Assembly: GCA_014239435.1 (NCBI GenBank) | Contig: JAAZYX010000021.1 | Location: 1 to 64,000, forward strand | Length of the DNA: 64,000 nucleotides | DNA from: Fidelibacterota bacterium | GTDB taxonomy: Bacteria; Fidelibacterota; Marinisomatia; Marinisomatales; TCS55 | Direction: 5' to 3' | Shown here: positions 1 to 10,300 of the stretch, piece by piece | Numbering within the stretch: position 1 is the stretch's first letter | Layout of the letters: every line of letters starts with the position of its first letter | Position numbers and translations under genes: made by a program | Notes under the pieces: model-generated | The model's database searches: none | The model's input: the letters and a program-made list of their open reading frames with translations, nothing else | Told to the model about the DNA's origin: nothing

Positions 1-1
1 A

Positions 2-838
2 CGGCAGGGAAAACTGGAAAAATCTTATGATTTAATGAAAAAATGTTTTATTCAGGATCCTAAAAATTATATTTATCCAAATCAGTTACTTGTAACGACT
101 ACCTATTTAGGGTTGGTTGAGAAATTTGATTTTTATTATCCGATTGCTAAAGAAATGGGGATGGAGCCTGCAAATAGGATGGGGACAAAAATTGCAGAAA
201 AATTCGGACGGAACGGTGATGTCAGTGAATTTAAAAAAGTGGTGGATGAAGCGAAAAAGATAGATCATGAAACAGGGTTTCATGAAAATATTTCTGATTA
301 TTATTTAATAACAAGAGACTTTGACCAAGCTATAAAACATATTGATCGTAGAAAAAAAGAAGACGCAATGAATCAGACCTTCTATAAAAGCAATGATTAT
401 AAAAAAGCATTAGTGTATAAAACAAAAGGTGAGAATGAAATAGCTCAACAATTTTTTGAGGATGCAATGAACGATGTGAACGAAAAACTGAAGGAATTGC
501 CCAATGATGAACGCTTGTTATTTTCTAAAGGGTTGATACTTGCCTATTTAGGCAGAAATGATGAAGCAGTTAGGATTGGTGAAAAGGGAATACAGATTAA
601 TTCCGTCGAAAAAGATAAACTGCAGGGCGGGGATTATAATTACCACTTGGCAAAGATATATGTTCTAGTAGGAGAATTTGATTTGGCGTTAAAAGAATTG
701 CGAAAAGTGTATAATGTGATGCCCAAAAATGCTTGGATCGGATTTTGGTTGTACGATGCTGAAATGGCAAAAATACAAGACTATAAGCCATTCAAAGATT
801 TGATCGCTGAGATGCGAAAAGTGCAGGGATTGAATTGA
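2..838 (+). CDS. TPR-repeat protein, 5' end outside the window
   Basis: The reading frame is open to the left edge. The first ATG is at 35, but the codons before it (GKLEKSYDLMKK) already look like the second helix of a tetratricopeptide repeat, so the true start lies upstream and this is a C-terminal piece of about 278 residues. Helical repeat pairs recur, for example around 'RDFDQAIKHID', 'LGRNDEAVRIGEKGIQIN' and 'VGEFDLALKELRKVYNVMP', with the Gly/Ala/Leu spacing of TPRs. TPR proteins are protein-interaction scaffolds. Nothing in the visible part shows an enzyme domain or membrane segment, and the partner cannot be told from this sequence. The gene is followed by a repeat-rich spacer, so it probably ends its transcription unit. 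Confidence 0.75.
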   Translation, partial: RQGKLEKSYDLMKKCFIQDPKNYIYPNQLLVTTTYLGLVEKFDFYYPIAKEMGMEPANRMGTKIAEKFGRNGDVSEFKKVVDEAKKIDHETGFHENISDYYLITRDFDQAIKHIDRRKKEDAMNQTFYKSNDYKKALVYKTKGENEIAQQFFEDAMNDVNEKLKELPNDERLLFSKGLILAYLGRNDEAVRIGEKGIQINSVEKDKLQGGDYNYHLAKIYVLVGEFDLALKELRKVYNVMPKNAWIGFWLYDAEMAKIQDYKPFKDLIAEMRKVQGLN

Positions 839-846
839 ATCGATGT

Positions 847-901
847 TGTCATTGTGAGGAATGACATGACGCCTGTCCGCCGTATAATAAGAGTAGGCGG
901 G
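847..901. repeat. Dispersed palindromic repeat, left unit
   Basis: TGTCATT (847-853) and AATGACA (860-866) form a 7-bp inverted repeat around GTGAGG. Directly after it, CCGCC (877-881) pairs with GGCGG (896-900) around an AT-rich loop. The first motif resembles the 'GTCATTGCGAGGAATGA' type of intergenic repeat common in many bacterial genomes. The second resembles a palindrome at 56872-56900 in this same window. It lies entirely between genes. Confidence 0.6.
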
Positions 902-918
902 AAGCAATCACACCAACA

Positions 919-1005
919 TTGTCATACCGGGATTCCAAGGCTAGCAGGTATCCAGAAAACAATTGAATATCCATGCTGGAAATCGGATCAAGTCCGGTAT
1001 GACAA
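919..1005. repeat. Long inverted repeat (REP-like hairpin)
   Basis: TTGTCATACCGG (919-930) is perfectly complementary to CCGGTATGACAA (994-1005). The arms continue inward imperfectly: GATTCCA at 931 faces TGGAAATC near 977, and AGCAGG near 944 faces the CATGCT region. This gives a long interrupted hairpin of about 87 bases between the TPR gene and the methyltransferase. It could act as a transcription terminator or mRNA stabiliser, but there is no T-tract, so REP-like repeat is the safer call. Confidence 0.7.
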
Positions 1006-1041
1006 AAAATAATGACACAAACAAAAACGGTATAAGAACAA

Positions 1042-1854
1042 ATGATTTCAAAACTTTTCAGTAAAATAATTCACTTGTCACCGGGTTTCCGGCGCGTCAT
1101 TTGGAAATGGTGGTATCAGAAACTTGCTAAAAAACACGGAGAAAAAAATTGGCGTTTCATGAATTATGGGTATGCGCCATTAAATGGCTATTCGCCGATT
1201 GAATTGCTATCGGATGAGGATGAAGAGGATCGGTATTTTATCCAGCTTTATCACCATGCGGCGCAATCCGCAAAACCGGACGGGAAGAAGGTGCTGGAAG
1301 TCGGCTCAGGCCGCGGCGGAGGTTCGTACTACGTGGCTTCTTACTTGAACCCAGCACAAATGACAGGTTTGGATTATTCAGACAATGCAGTTGACCTGGC
1401 AAACCAGTTTTTTAATGAAAACAATTTAAAGTATATCCAAGGAGACGCTGAGTCTATGCCCTTCGAATCGGAATCTTTTGATGCTGTTATCAATGTGGAA
1501 TCATCCCATTGCTATGGTTCCATGGAATCCTTCGTAAGCGAAGTGAATCGAGTGCTGAAACCGGGCGGGATATTTTCCTGGGTTGACCTGCGCGGGGCGG
1601 ACGATGTGGAAGCGTTGGAAACGGTATTTGAGAATTCAGGTTTAACCGTAGTCAAAGAAGAAGTCATTACCGAAAATGTTCTCAAAGCGCTGGATGGCAT
1701 CACTGAGAGAAAAGAAAAAGCCATCAGCCAATTTGTACCGGGATTTATCCGAAGTGCCTTCAGCGATTTTGCTGCCGTAAAAGGTTCACGTGTTTACAAT
1801 GGATTTACAAATGGACGCCTTGTGTATTTAAGCAAGGTGTTCCAAAAACCTTGA
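1042..1854 (+). CDS. Class I SAM-dependent methyltransferase
   Basis: This 270-residue protein has the Rossmann-fold methyltransferase core. Motif I is VLEVGSGRGGG near residues 84-94, an acidic motif II follows in GLDYSDNAVDLA, motif III-like GDAESMPFESESFDAV sits near 135-150, and VLKPGG near 172 is the usual strand after motif IV. The roughly 75-residue N-terminal cap and the 'NYGYAPLNGY' stretch recall methyltransferases acting on lipids or polyketides (phthiotriol-type), but the substrate cannot be fixed from sequence. The ATG at 1042 is the first in frame. No strong ribosome-binding site is visible. Its stop overlaps the TTG start of the downstream membrane gene, so the two are probably co-transcribed. 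Confidence 0.85.
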   Translation: MISKLFSKIIHLSPGFRRVIWKWWYQKLAKKHGEKNWRFMNYGYAPLNGYSPIELLSDEDEEDRYFIQLYHHAAQSAKPDGKKVLEVGSGRGGGSYYVASYLNPAQMTGLDYSDNAVDLANQFFNENNLKYIQGDAESMPFESESFDAVINVESSHCYGSMESFVSEVNRVLKPGGIFSWVDLRGADDVEALETVFENSGLTVVKEEVITENVLKALDGITERKEKAISQFVPGFIRSAFSDFAAVKGSRVYNGFTNGRLVYLSKVFQKP

Positions 1855-2552
1855 CCACTCCCCATGAAATACTCGTTCCGCTGACGCCGATTTGGTGGCA
1901 GACAATCATCGGGTCTGTCGGCGTTATCGCTGGGATTTTGTTTATCGGAAAAAAGCTTGATCCCGTTAAACGGGAAATGCTCATAAAGGCAGTAGCAATT
2001 ATACTGATTGCCCGAGCTATTCTGGTGCATCCATACGTTCAGTATACCGTGGGATGGAATATGGAAAGCAGTCTTCCGTTGCATCTCTGCGGATTGTCCG
2101 CCATTCTTTCCGGCATAGTACTGTTGGTCAGGAAACAGCTGATGTTCGAATTGCTTTATTTCTGGGGAATTCCCGGCGCGTTCCATTCTCTTGTTACACC
2201 GGAATTCACGCAAGGATGGCATGGACTCATGTTTATTGAATATTATATTTCCCATGGAGGAATTATTCTTAGCGCGCTGATGTGTACGATCTTGCTAGGG
2301 CTCAAACCACGGAAAGGATCGTGGTGGAAAATTTTTCTCGGATCGCAGATTTTACTGCCGATTATAGGCGGGATCAATTGGCTGTTGGGTGCAAACTACA
2401 TGTACATATGCGCTCCGCCGATCGTGGATAATCCATTTATTATAGGCGATTTTCCGGAACACATCATAGGGCTAGAAATTGCGGGACTGCTGCATTTTGC
2501 ACTAGTGTATGTGCCGTACGGTCTTAAATATAGAAAAGCAAAATCCGACTGA
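1851..2552 (+). CDS. YwaF/TIGR02206-type integral membrane protein (copy 1)
   Basis: This is a very hydrophobic 233-residue protein with six or seven predicted membrane segments. The recognisable family blocks are LPLHLCGLSAIL, YFWGIPGAFHSL, EYYISHGGII and a final GANYMY with APP. They match the YwaF (TIGR02206) family, whose biochemical role is not established. The start is a TTG at 1851 whose last bases overlap the TGA of the methyltransferase (TTGA); no ATG in this frame could give a complete first segment. The gene is followed by a clear paralogue with a one-base overlap, so a heteromeric pair is plausible. That is inference from layout. Confidence 0.8.
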   Translation: MTTPHEILVPLTPIWWQTIIGSVGVIAGILFIGKKLDPVKREMLIKAVAIILIARAILVHPYVQYTVGWNMESSLPLHLCGLSAILSGIVLLVRKQLMFELLYFWGIPGAFHSLVTPEFTQGWHGLMFIEYYISHGGIILSALMCTILLGLKPRKGSWWKIFLGSQILLPIIGGINWLLGANYMYICAPPIVDNPFIIGDFPEHIIGLEIAGLLHFALVYVPYGLKYRKAKSD

Positions 2553-3265
2553 TGGACCCTGTAGAATTCACCACATTTGGTTCCGTTCACAATGCCTATC
2601 TTTTGGGAACGATTGCCATTTGGATTATGCTTCCATTGATCGGCTATAAGTTTTTGAATCCATCCCAAAAGATTGCAGTAGCTTGGATTCTGTGCATTGT
2701 TACGGTCGGTAATGAATTCGCCGATGATGTATTGCGGTGGAATCTTGGCATTTGGACGGCAACGGATGATCTCCCGTTTCATATGTGCGGATTCAGTTTG
2801 TTTATTTCCGCTTATGCTGTGGTTACCAAAAAACAGGAAGCATTTGAAATGGCGTATTACTGGGGAATTGCCGGCGCCATTCAGGCGATCTTCACGCCGG
2901 ATCCCGCACGGTGGCCGATGGGTAATGTGTCGGTCTTCTGGAATTTCCTTTCCCACGGAATCATTATTTTGAATGTGCTTTGGCTGATTTTCGCCGAAGG
3001 AATGCGATGCAGGAATTCTTCCTATTTGAACGCGATACTCATTACTTGCGGGGCTGCGTTTGTGGTAACAAATCTAAATAAACTTTTGAATGCTAATTAC
3101 TGGTTCTTAAGCAATCCGCCCGGTGGAGACAGCCCATTTTTGATTGGCGGATTTCCAGATCATCTGATTTGGTTTGTCGTTTTTGGTATTATTTTTCTCG
3201 GCATCCTGTATTTGCCTATGCGGCTCGCAAATAAACTTGCCGAAAAGCCTGCATCCATATCTTGA
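2552..3265 (+). CDS. YwaF/TIGR02206-type integral membrane protein (copy 2)
   Basis: This 237-residue paralogue of the preceding gene carries the same blocks in the same order: LPFHMCGFSLFI, YYWGIAGAIQAIFTPDP, FWNFLSHGIII, then NANYW and NPPG. The two copies are clearly diverged, so this is an old duplication rather than an assembly artefact. The ATG shares one base with the previous TGA (TGATG), the hallmark of translational coupling. Function is unknown. The conserved His and Asn residues inside membrane segments suggest a catalytic or binding site within the bilayer, but this is inference. Confidence 0.8.
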   Translation: MDPVEFTTFGSVHNAYLLGTIAIWIMLPLIGYKFLNPSQKIAVAWILCIVTVGNEFADDVLRWNLGIWTATDDLPFHMCGFSLFISAYAVVTKKQEAFEMAYYWGIAGAIQAIFTPDPARWPMGNVSVFWNFLSHGIIILNVLWLIFAEGMRCRNSSYLNAILITCGAAFVVTNLNKLLNANYWFLSNPPGGDSPFLIGGFPDHLIWFVVFGIIFLGILYLPMRLANKLAEKPASIS

Positions 3266-3289
3266 TTCCTGACTAACTTTCCAATCTAC

Positions 3290-4324
3290 ATGGCACCGTT
3301 ACTTTCTTTTTTCTTCCTGGCCTTGGCCGTATCATTTCTATGCTCGCTGCTAGAATCTGTCCTGCTTTCTGTCAGCCATACCCATATTGCGATGATGGAA
3401 AAGGCAGGGCTCAAAAGCGGTCAAATTTTAAAGAATATGAAGGAATTCATCAACCGTCCTTTGGCGGCTATTCTGACCCTAAATACTGTAGCAAATACGG
3501 TTGGCGCTGCAGGTGTCGGCGCGCAGGCGTACAAAATTTTAGGATCAGAATGGGTAGCAATAGCTTCAGGTATTTTGACTCTTTCTATTCTAATTTTTTC
3601 TGAAATTATCCCTAAAACTTTTGGTGCCTCTCAATGGAAAAAATTGGCTGGATTTTCCGCATATTTTATTCAAGGAATGATTTTTATCACCTATCCGTTT
3701 GTACTCGTTCTGGAACAGGTTTCCAATCGGATTGGTCCGGATGAAAAACAGGAAAAAGTAACGCGTGAAGAAATTGGCGTTTTGGCTGAAATAGGTGAAG
3801 ATGAAGGCGCCATTGAAGAGCATGAAGGAACCATTATCGAAAATCTTCTGCGGCTTGATAATATTGCCGCAGAAGAAGTGCTGACACCGAGATCGGTTAT
3901 GTTCACCCTTCAAAAAGATCAAACGGTGGGGGAAGTGCTGGATAAACATGAGCATATTTCTTTTTCCCGAATTCCGGTTTATGGCGAAAATTTTGATGAT
4001 ATTATTGGAATCGTTCGGCGGTACCATATCATCAAAAGCAAGGCAGAAGATGAATTTCACATTACAATGGAAAAGCTCGCCGGTCCTGTTTTTAGCATTA
4101 GTCAAAAAACATCTGTTGCAGACACACTTGAATTATTCGTCCAGAAACGCGAGCATCTTTTTATGGTTACGGACGATTTTGACACCACAGTCGGATTGAT
4201 AACCTTGGAAGACGCTATCGAAACGCTGCTCGGTGTGGAGATTGTGGACGAATTCGATTCTGTGGAAGACATGCGCAAGCTTGCCGTTGAAGAATTGCGG
4301 AAAAAGCGCACGCGCTCTGCTTAG
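3290..4324 (+). CDS. CNNM/CorC-family (DUF21 + CBS pair) membrane protein
   Basis: The N-terminal half (residues ~1-150) is a DUF21 transmembrane domain with the family signatures NTVANTVGAAGVGAQ and FSEIIPKTFGA. It is followed by the acidic helix EEIGVLAEIGEDEGAIEEHEG and a CBS-domain pair (~residues 195-320), with LTPRSVMFTL opening the first CBS and VGLITLEDAIETLLGVEIVDEFD closing the second. DUF21/CBS proteins are linked to magnesium and other divalent-cation transport. At 344 residues it ends right after the CBS pair and lacks the C-terminal CorC_HlyC domain of longer members. It sits 24 bases after the YwaF pair and may share their transcript. Confidence 0.88.
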   Translation: MAPLLSFFFLALAVSFLCSLLESVLLSVSHTHIAMMEKAGLKSGQILKNMKEFINRPLAAILTLNTVANTVGAAGVGAQAYKILGSEWVAIASGILTLSILIFSEIIPKTFGASQWKKLAGFSAYFIQGMIFITYPFVLVLEQVSNRIGPDEKQEKVTREEIGVLAEIGEDEGAIEEHEGTIIENLLRLDNIAAEEVLTPRSVMFTLQKDQTVGEVLDKHEHISFSRIPVYGENFDDIIGIVRRYHIIKSKAEDEFHITMEKLAGPVFSISQKTSVADTLELFVQKREHLFMVTDDFDTTVGLITLEDAIETLLGVEIVDEFDSVEDMRKLAVEELRKKRTRSA

Positions 4325-4389
4325 CATTCCATTTCAGATAACACAACTCATCATTCCATCCATGGATCGGATCGGCTAAATTTCGATCT

Positions 4390-7300
4390 ATGAAACGAGC
4401 GATGCTCATACTGATTACCTTTGCGCTTGGGCTTTTGGCGCTTCCTTCGGATCAAACAAGGTACTATCTGACAGAGGCGGAATTCCTCAGCGATCAGTTC
4501 GTGTCAAAATATACAGTCCGAGGAAAGGTGCACATCAGAGCTGACTTTGATTCTGATGGAAAGTTGATCCTGAAATCCATTGTGGATTCCCAAGGAAAAA
4601 CTAATAAAACCGAACGGTTTTCCTATGCAGATTCAACCGGAGCAATGTCCACAAAAGAAATTTTGATCAGCGATACGGTGCTGATAAAAAAGACCACCTT
4701 CGGCCATGAGGAAAAGACAGAGGCGTACATTGAATATGTTTACAGGGTAGATACGGTGAAGCGGTGGCAAGACCGGTTTACGATCCAGGAATTCAACGAT
4801 CTTGGACAAGTGGAATCCTATCGCTTTCTGGATGTGGATGCATTTGAATACGGCACCATCTGGTTTGAATACGATTCCCTTGGACATATGTCAAAACAGG
4901 AATGGATTGAGCAGCCTTCCGGCGAATCGATGCGAAAATGGCTATATGCTTTTGATCCCCTTACTCAAGTCACGCACATCCTCGAATTTGATTCAACGAA
5001 TACGCTGGTGTTTGAAATCAATCTTGCCGCCGACGGAACGGAAGTCATTCTGTTTTTTACGTTTCCGGATGACTCTGCATTTGTAAACCATTCCCGAGTT
5101 GGCTACCGATTAGACGGCGATCTCGAATATGGGTTTTTGGCATGGACGGTATCCGATTCTTTGCATCTTCAAACTCACGATACACTGCGGTTTAAAATGA
5201 GCGGTCCTGAAATCAAAGAAGGAGAGCATCTTATAGATTGGCGGATGGACACCCTGATGGTTGACAGCCTCGCATATGATGTAATTTTTACAGGTTACAC
5301 TACGAAAGGATATGTCGCCAATAAACGGTTCATTCGAAATCTTAATTTTGATATTTCCCCGCCAGTTATTTCCGTGAATGTGGATTCGCACATCAACAAT
5401 CCTGCATTTCAGTTTCAGTTTACTGAACCAATTGTAAACGCTTTTGCTGTGTGGATTCCGGATTCTGAATTTGCCGATGCAAGTATAGATACCATTATTT
5501 TAACTGAAAATGAATGGGTTCCGGATTCAGGAAAAATGCTGCTCGAAAATCAAACAGTGTTGCGGGACAGTGCATTGTACCAACTAATGATGGTTGCGAT
5601 GGACAGGGCAGGAAATATGTCTGTTCCTACAACTGTGGATTCCATTCATTTTGATATTACGAGGCCTATTTTTACGCTGAATGAGCCGACACCTGCGTCG
5701 TTTGTGAATCATGGTAAAACAGCCTTCACCACCGACGAATTTGTTCAAAGCTGGACGATTGAAATACGGCAAATGGCGGGTCCACAGGATGCCAATGCAC
5801 CGCATTCCATCCATCGAGATGTATTGCGGAGTGAAGAAACGGAATTTAGTTTAGACGTTACGGATGAAGTACCGCTTGTGGATGGCGCGCTGTACCGTTT
5901 TCTTGTTTCGGGCATTGACCTCGCAGGAAATACATCCAAGCCGAATCAAGTGGATTCGATTTTATACGACGTATCGCCGCCAATCCTAACACTGATTTAT
6001 CCCATTAATGAAGCTGCCATTCGAGAGGCGTCCATTTCGTTCGCATTCAGTGAAAATTTGCAGGCCGCTGAATTTCGATGGGATAGAACGGACGGATCGG
6101 CAGATTCGCTGTCACCCAGAATTGTTCCTTTGGTAAACGACGAATTGACAAAAGGTGAAAGAATTCGGATTAATCTTGAGAATGAACCCATTTTAACGGA
6201 TGGGTCAGTTTATGCGATTACGCTTTCAGGAATGGACCTTGCCGGGAATGAAGGTGAACTGATGCGAATTCAGGAAGTGCTGTTTGACGCAAGTCCTCCG
6301 GAATTTACAGAATTAAAGCCAAGCGATGGTTCAGCGCTAAATCATAAAAAAGTATCTTATTCCGTTTCAGAAAAATTACAGGCAGGATCTATAACGTGGA
6401 CGCAAACCGGCGGAAAAGATGATCCGGATGAGCGCCATCGAATCAACCTTGAAGGCTCGGAATTGGAAGCTGGGTTCCATACTGATATAACACTAAGCAC
6501 AGCACCAAACCTTGTAGACGGCGGAATATACTCAATAGAATTCCGCGGATCAGACCGAGCCGGAAATCAATCAGACACGTTGATGGTAAATAATGTGTTA
6601 TACGATTTTACGGAACCCGTTATAGCCGTTTCACAGCCGGTGACGGGCATGTATTTAAACCACAGGAAACTGTCTTATTCTTTGTCAGAAACACTCCATA
6701 AAGGGATGATTGTTTGGAGGCGAACCGGTGGAAATGAGGATTCTAATGCACCGTATGAAATTTTGATAACAGACAAGGACAGAAAATCCGGATCTCACTC
6801 AGATATTGAAATTACAGGTATGCCTAATGTGATGGAAAATGTTCAATACGCCATTTCATTTTCCGGTGCCGACCGTGCAGGAAATACCGCAGATATAAAA
6901 ACCGTATCCGGGATTATATATGATTTTACTCCGCCTGAAATTACATTCACATTTCCGGAATCAGGCATGGCGGTAAACCACAAAGAAATCAGTTTTGAAT
7001 TAAGCGAAGATCTTTTGAGCGGTGAAGCTATTTGGAAACATACCGGCGGCAGCGCAGACCCAAGATCGCCACATACGCAGCCCTTGCTTGGGAATGAATT
7101 GAATGAAGGCAGAAAGGATAGGCGTGTTATCGCAAGAGCGCCTTTGCTGGTTGACGGCGCCGTGTATTCATTGTCTATACAAGGGCAAGATCCTGCCGGA
7201 AATTTGTCCAATATTCCCTCTGTTGAAAATATTCTTTATGATATTACCGCACCGGTGATAATGTCAATCAAACCGATGGATGATCAATATATTGCAACGC

Positions 7301-10300
7301 CGGCTATCAGTTTTTCCGTGAGCGAAGAGTTGGATCAGGGATCTGTTGTGTATCGATTGGTCGGCGGAAAGCCGGATTCGAAAAGTCCTTATTTATTTGG
7401 ATTGAATAGTGCATTATTGAAAAAAGGCGAACACAGTGATGTATTCATAACGGACGGCCCCGAACTTGTAGAGCAAGGAATCTACACAATTGAATTTTCC
7501 GGTCGTGACAGAGCGGGAAACACATCACCAAAAGAAACCATTCAGCGCGTGATTTTTGATTCAACACCACCGGAATTATCTATCGAAAATCCTGAAGAAA
7601 ATAGCGCTATCAATCATCTAATGGTAAACATCGGTAATAGCGAAAACTTGAAAACGGCTAACATGATTTGGACAAGAACAGGCGGAGAACCGGATGCGGA
7701 TTCTCCGAGAGTCGTTTCTTTAACCGGCGGAGAATTGGAAGAAGGATTTACAAAAAATACGTTGTTGAAAAACCGTCCAAAACTAACGGACGGCGCGGTG
7801 TATGATATCCAGTATTTTGCATCTGATTTTGCCGGCAATAACAGCGATACTGTTCATGTCAGGAATATCTTATACGATGTAACACCACCAATTATTTCGA
7901 TTCTTTCACCTGGAAATAATACTATCACTGCCTTGACCAATATCAAATTCAGCCTTTCGGAAGATATAGCATCGGGGAGGATTGCATGGGATGGAAAGAG
8001 TCGTGATGGTGAATCCCTTTTGGAATTGTTTGAACTGACTGCAACAGCAGCAAGAGCAGGCGTTCATGAATCGGATACATATGTAATTCCCAATTTGGCT
8101 GAGGCAGGATTGTACAGCATTACCATCAGTGGAGCCGATCCTGCCGGTAATGATGCTGTCCCCGTTTCAATTGCCGATTATCTGATTGACAGAACGCCGC
8201 CCGAAATAACTGCTTTGCATCCCATATCTGACAGTTACATCAATTCAGATGTAATCGGATTTACAATCTCTGAAAACTTAGCATCCGGGAAAGTGACCTT
8301 TACAGCGCGAAATTCCTATTCGGTTGATTTGGAAAGTGAAGAGCTAAAAGCCGGAACGTTTAACCCATCTATCCTTTCAAATATGCGAAACTTGAAAGAT
8401 GGGGAAATGTATTCGATTTCTGTAATTGGAATAGACTTTGCCGGAAATGAATCCAGCCCAATCGTTTCAAGCAATATAATGTATGATATTTCCCCTCCGC
8501 AATTGGCGGTACTCAATCCTGTGCATGAAAGTTTTATTACTATTTCTGACGTAAAAATATCCCTAAATGAAACGCTGTTAGGTGGAAGTTTGGCATGGAT
8601 TTCGAGTGATGGAACCGAATCCCAAATTGAGCTGGATTCGACTCAATTAACAGAGGGAAACCACATAATTCCCGGGACTCTGTTCACCATTCAAGAGAAT
8701 ATCCCCAACACCATTACATTTTCCGGATTTGATTTGGCGGGGAATGAAGGATTCGCCGATCAGATAGAACACGTCACATTCGATGGCACACCCCCGGAAA
8801 TAGTATTAACCGGGCCGCCTTCCAATACTGCTGTAAATCACAAACTATTTTCATTTTCTACGAACGAAATTTTAGCTGAAGCAAAAATCACATGGTCGGC
8901 AACAAAAGGGAAAGATGCGAATAGTCCGCATCGGATGCAGTTGACGGATGTACTTCTTGAAGTAGGCGAACACAATGATATTTCATTGGATGGTCTGAAC
9001 ATAGTGGATGGCGTAACATATTCAATTTCTATTCAAGGGAAAGACCGAGCAAAAAATGAGTCGGATGTATCCGGTGCAGAATCTGTAAGGTATGATGTTA
9101 CGAAACCGAAATTTACAAACATATCGCCGGCGGGAGATACGTTGCTGAATGCTTTACCTATGTCCTATTTTTTATCAGAAGATTTGGCAGAGGGGAAGAT
9201 CAGTATCGGGAAATCTGATAAATCTGCTAAAGGTCAATTTGATCTTAATTTGGATGAAAACAGGTTGTTGGAAGGCCTCGGCGGTGGAGAGTTACCGGCA
9301 TCGATTGGATTGGAAAATGGCGCTTCCTATGAAATATTTTTTTATGGGAAAGATTTTGCCGGGAATGAATCAGAACCGACCTATGTAACCGGAATAATTT
9401 TTGACGATGAAAAACCAAACCTCGCACTCTTTTCACCTGAGTCAGAGTCCTTTGTGAATGAGGTGCCCATATCATTTGGCATAAGCGAAACATTACATGA
9501 GGGCACAATTTCATTGGTTCAAGAAGGGAAGTCATCAAAACAAATTGCATTATCTGGCCAATTTTTAAACGCTGGAAATTTCAATGACGTCACGCTTCCC
9601 GGATTGGAAAAATGGGAAGACGGCGGCGTGTATTCACTCAGTATTAGCGGAACCGATTTGGCGGGAAATACCGGCGATATAGATACAAAAATGAAAATTA
9701 CCTACGACATTTCCCCACCGGAAATTTCTTTATTTCATCCATCGGACGCATCGAAAATCAGACAGGAACAGTTTTCGTATTCTTTCAGCGAAGATGTGAA
9801 AGAGGCTGCATTAACCATCACTCGAACGGAAGGTGCTCTGGATTCGCGATCTCCGCATACGGTAAAATTATCCGGCGATGAATTAAAGGCGGGGCGGAAG
9901 GATAGTCTCACGTTAAAGAATACTCCGAAGCTTGAAAATGGCGCTGTGTACGATTTTTCTGTCTCAGCTTTGGATTTTGCGGGAAATGAAGCGGATCTTG
10001 TCTCAATAACTGGCGTTGGGTTCGATAATGAGCCGCCGGTTGTTTCCATTAGTCAACCTATTGACGCAGAGCAAATTAAATCTAGTATTGTATCGTATAT
10101 GGTTTCGGACAATCTTGCCTGGGGAAAAATAAGTTTTATTCAAACTGGCGGAACTATTGATCCAAATTCCCCTCACATCTTCGACTTAGATGGGGCTGAA
10201 TTGAGTCAAGGTATGCATGCAGAATTTGATCTGAATATTATGGATTATCTTGCAGACGGAGGGCGATACACCATTGCCATTGAAGGCGGAGATCGTGCGG

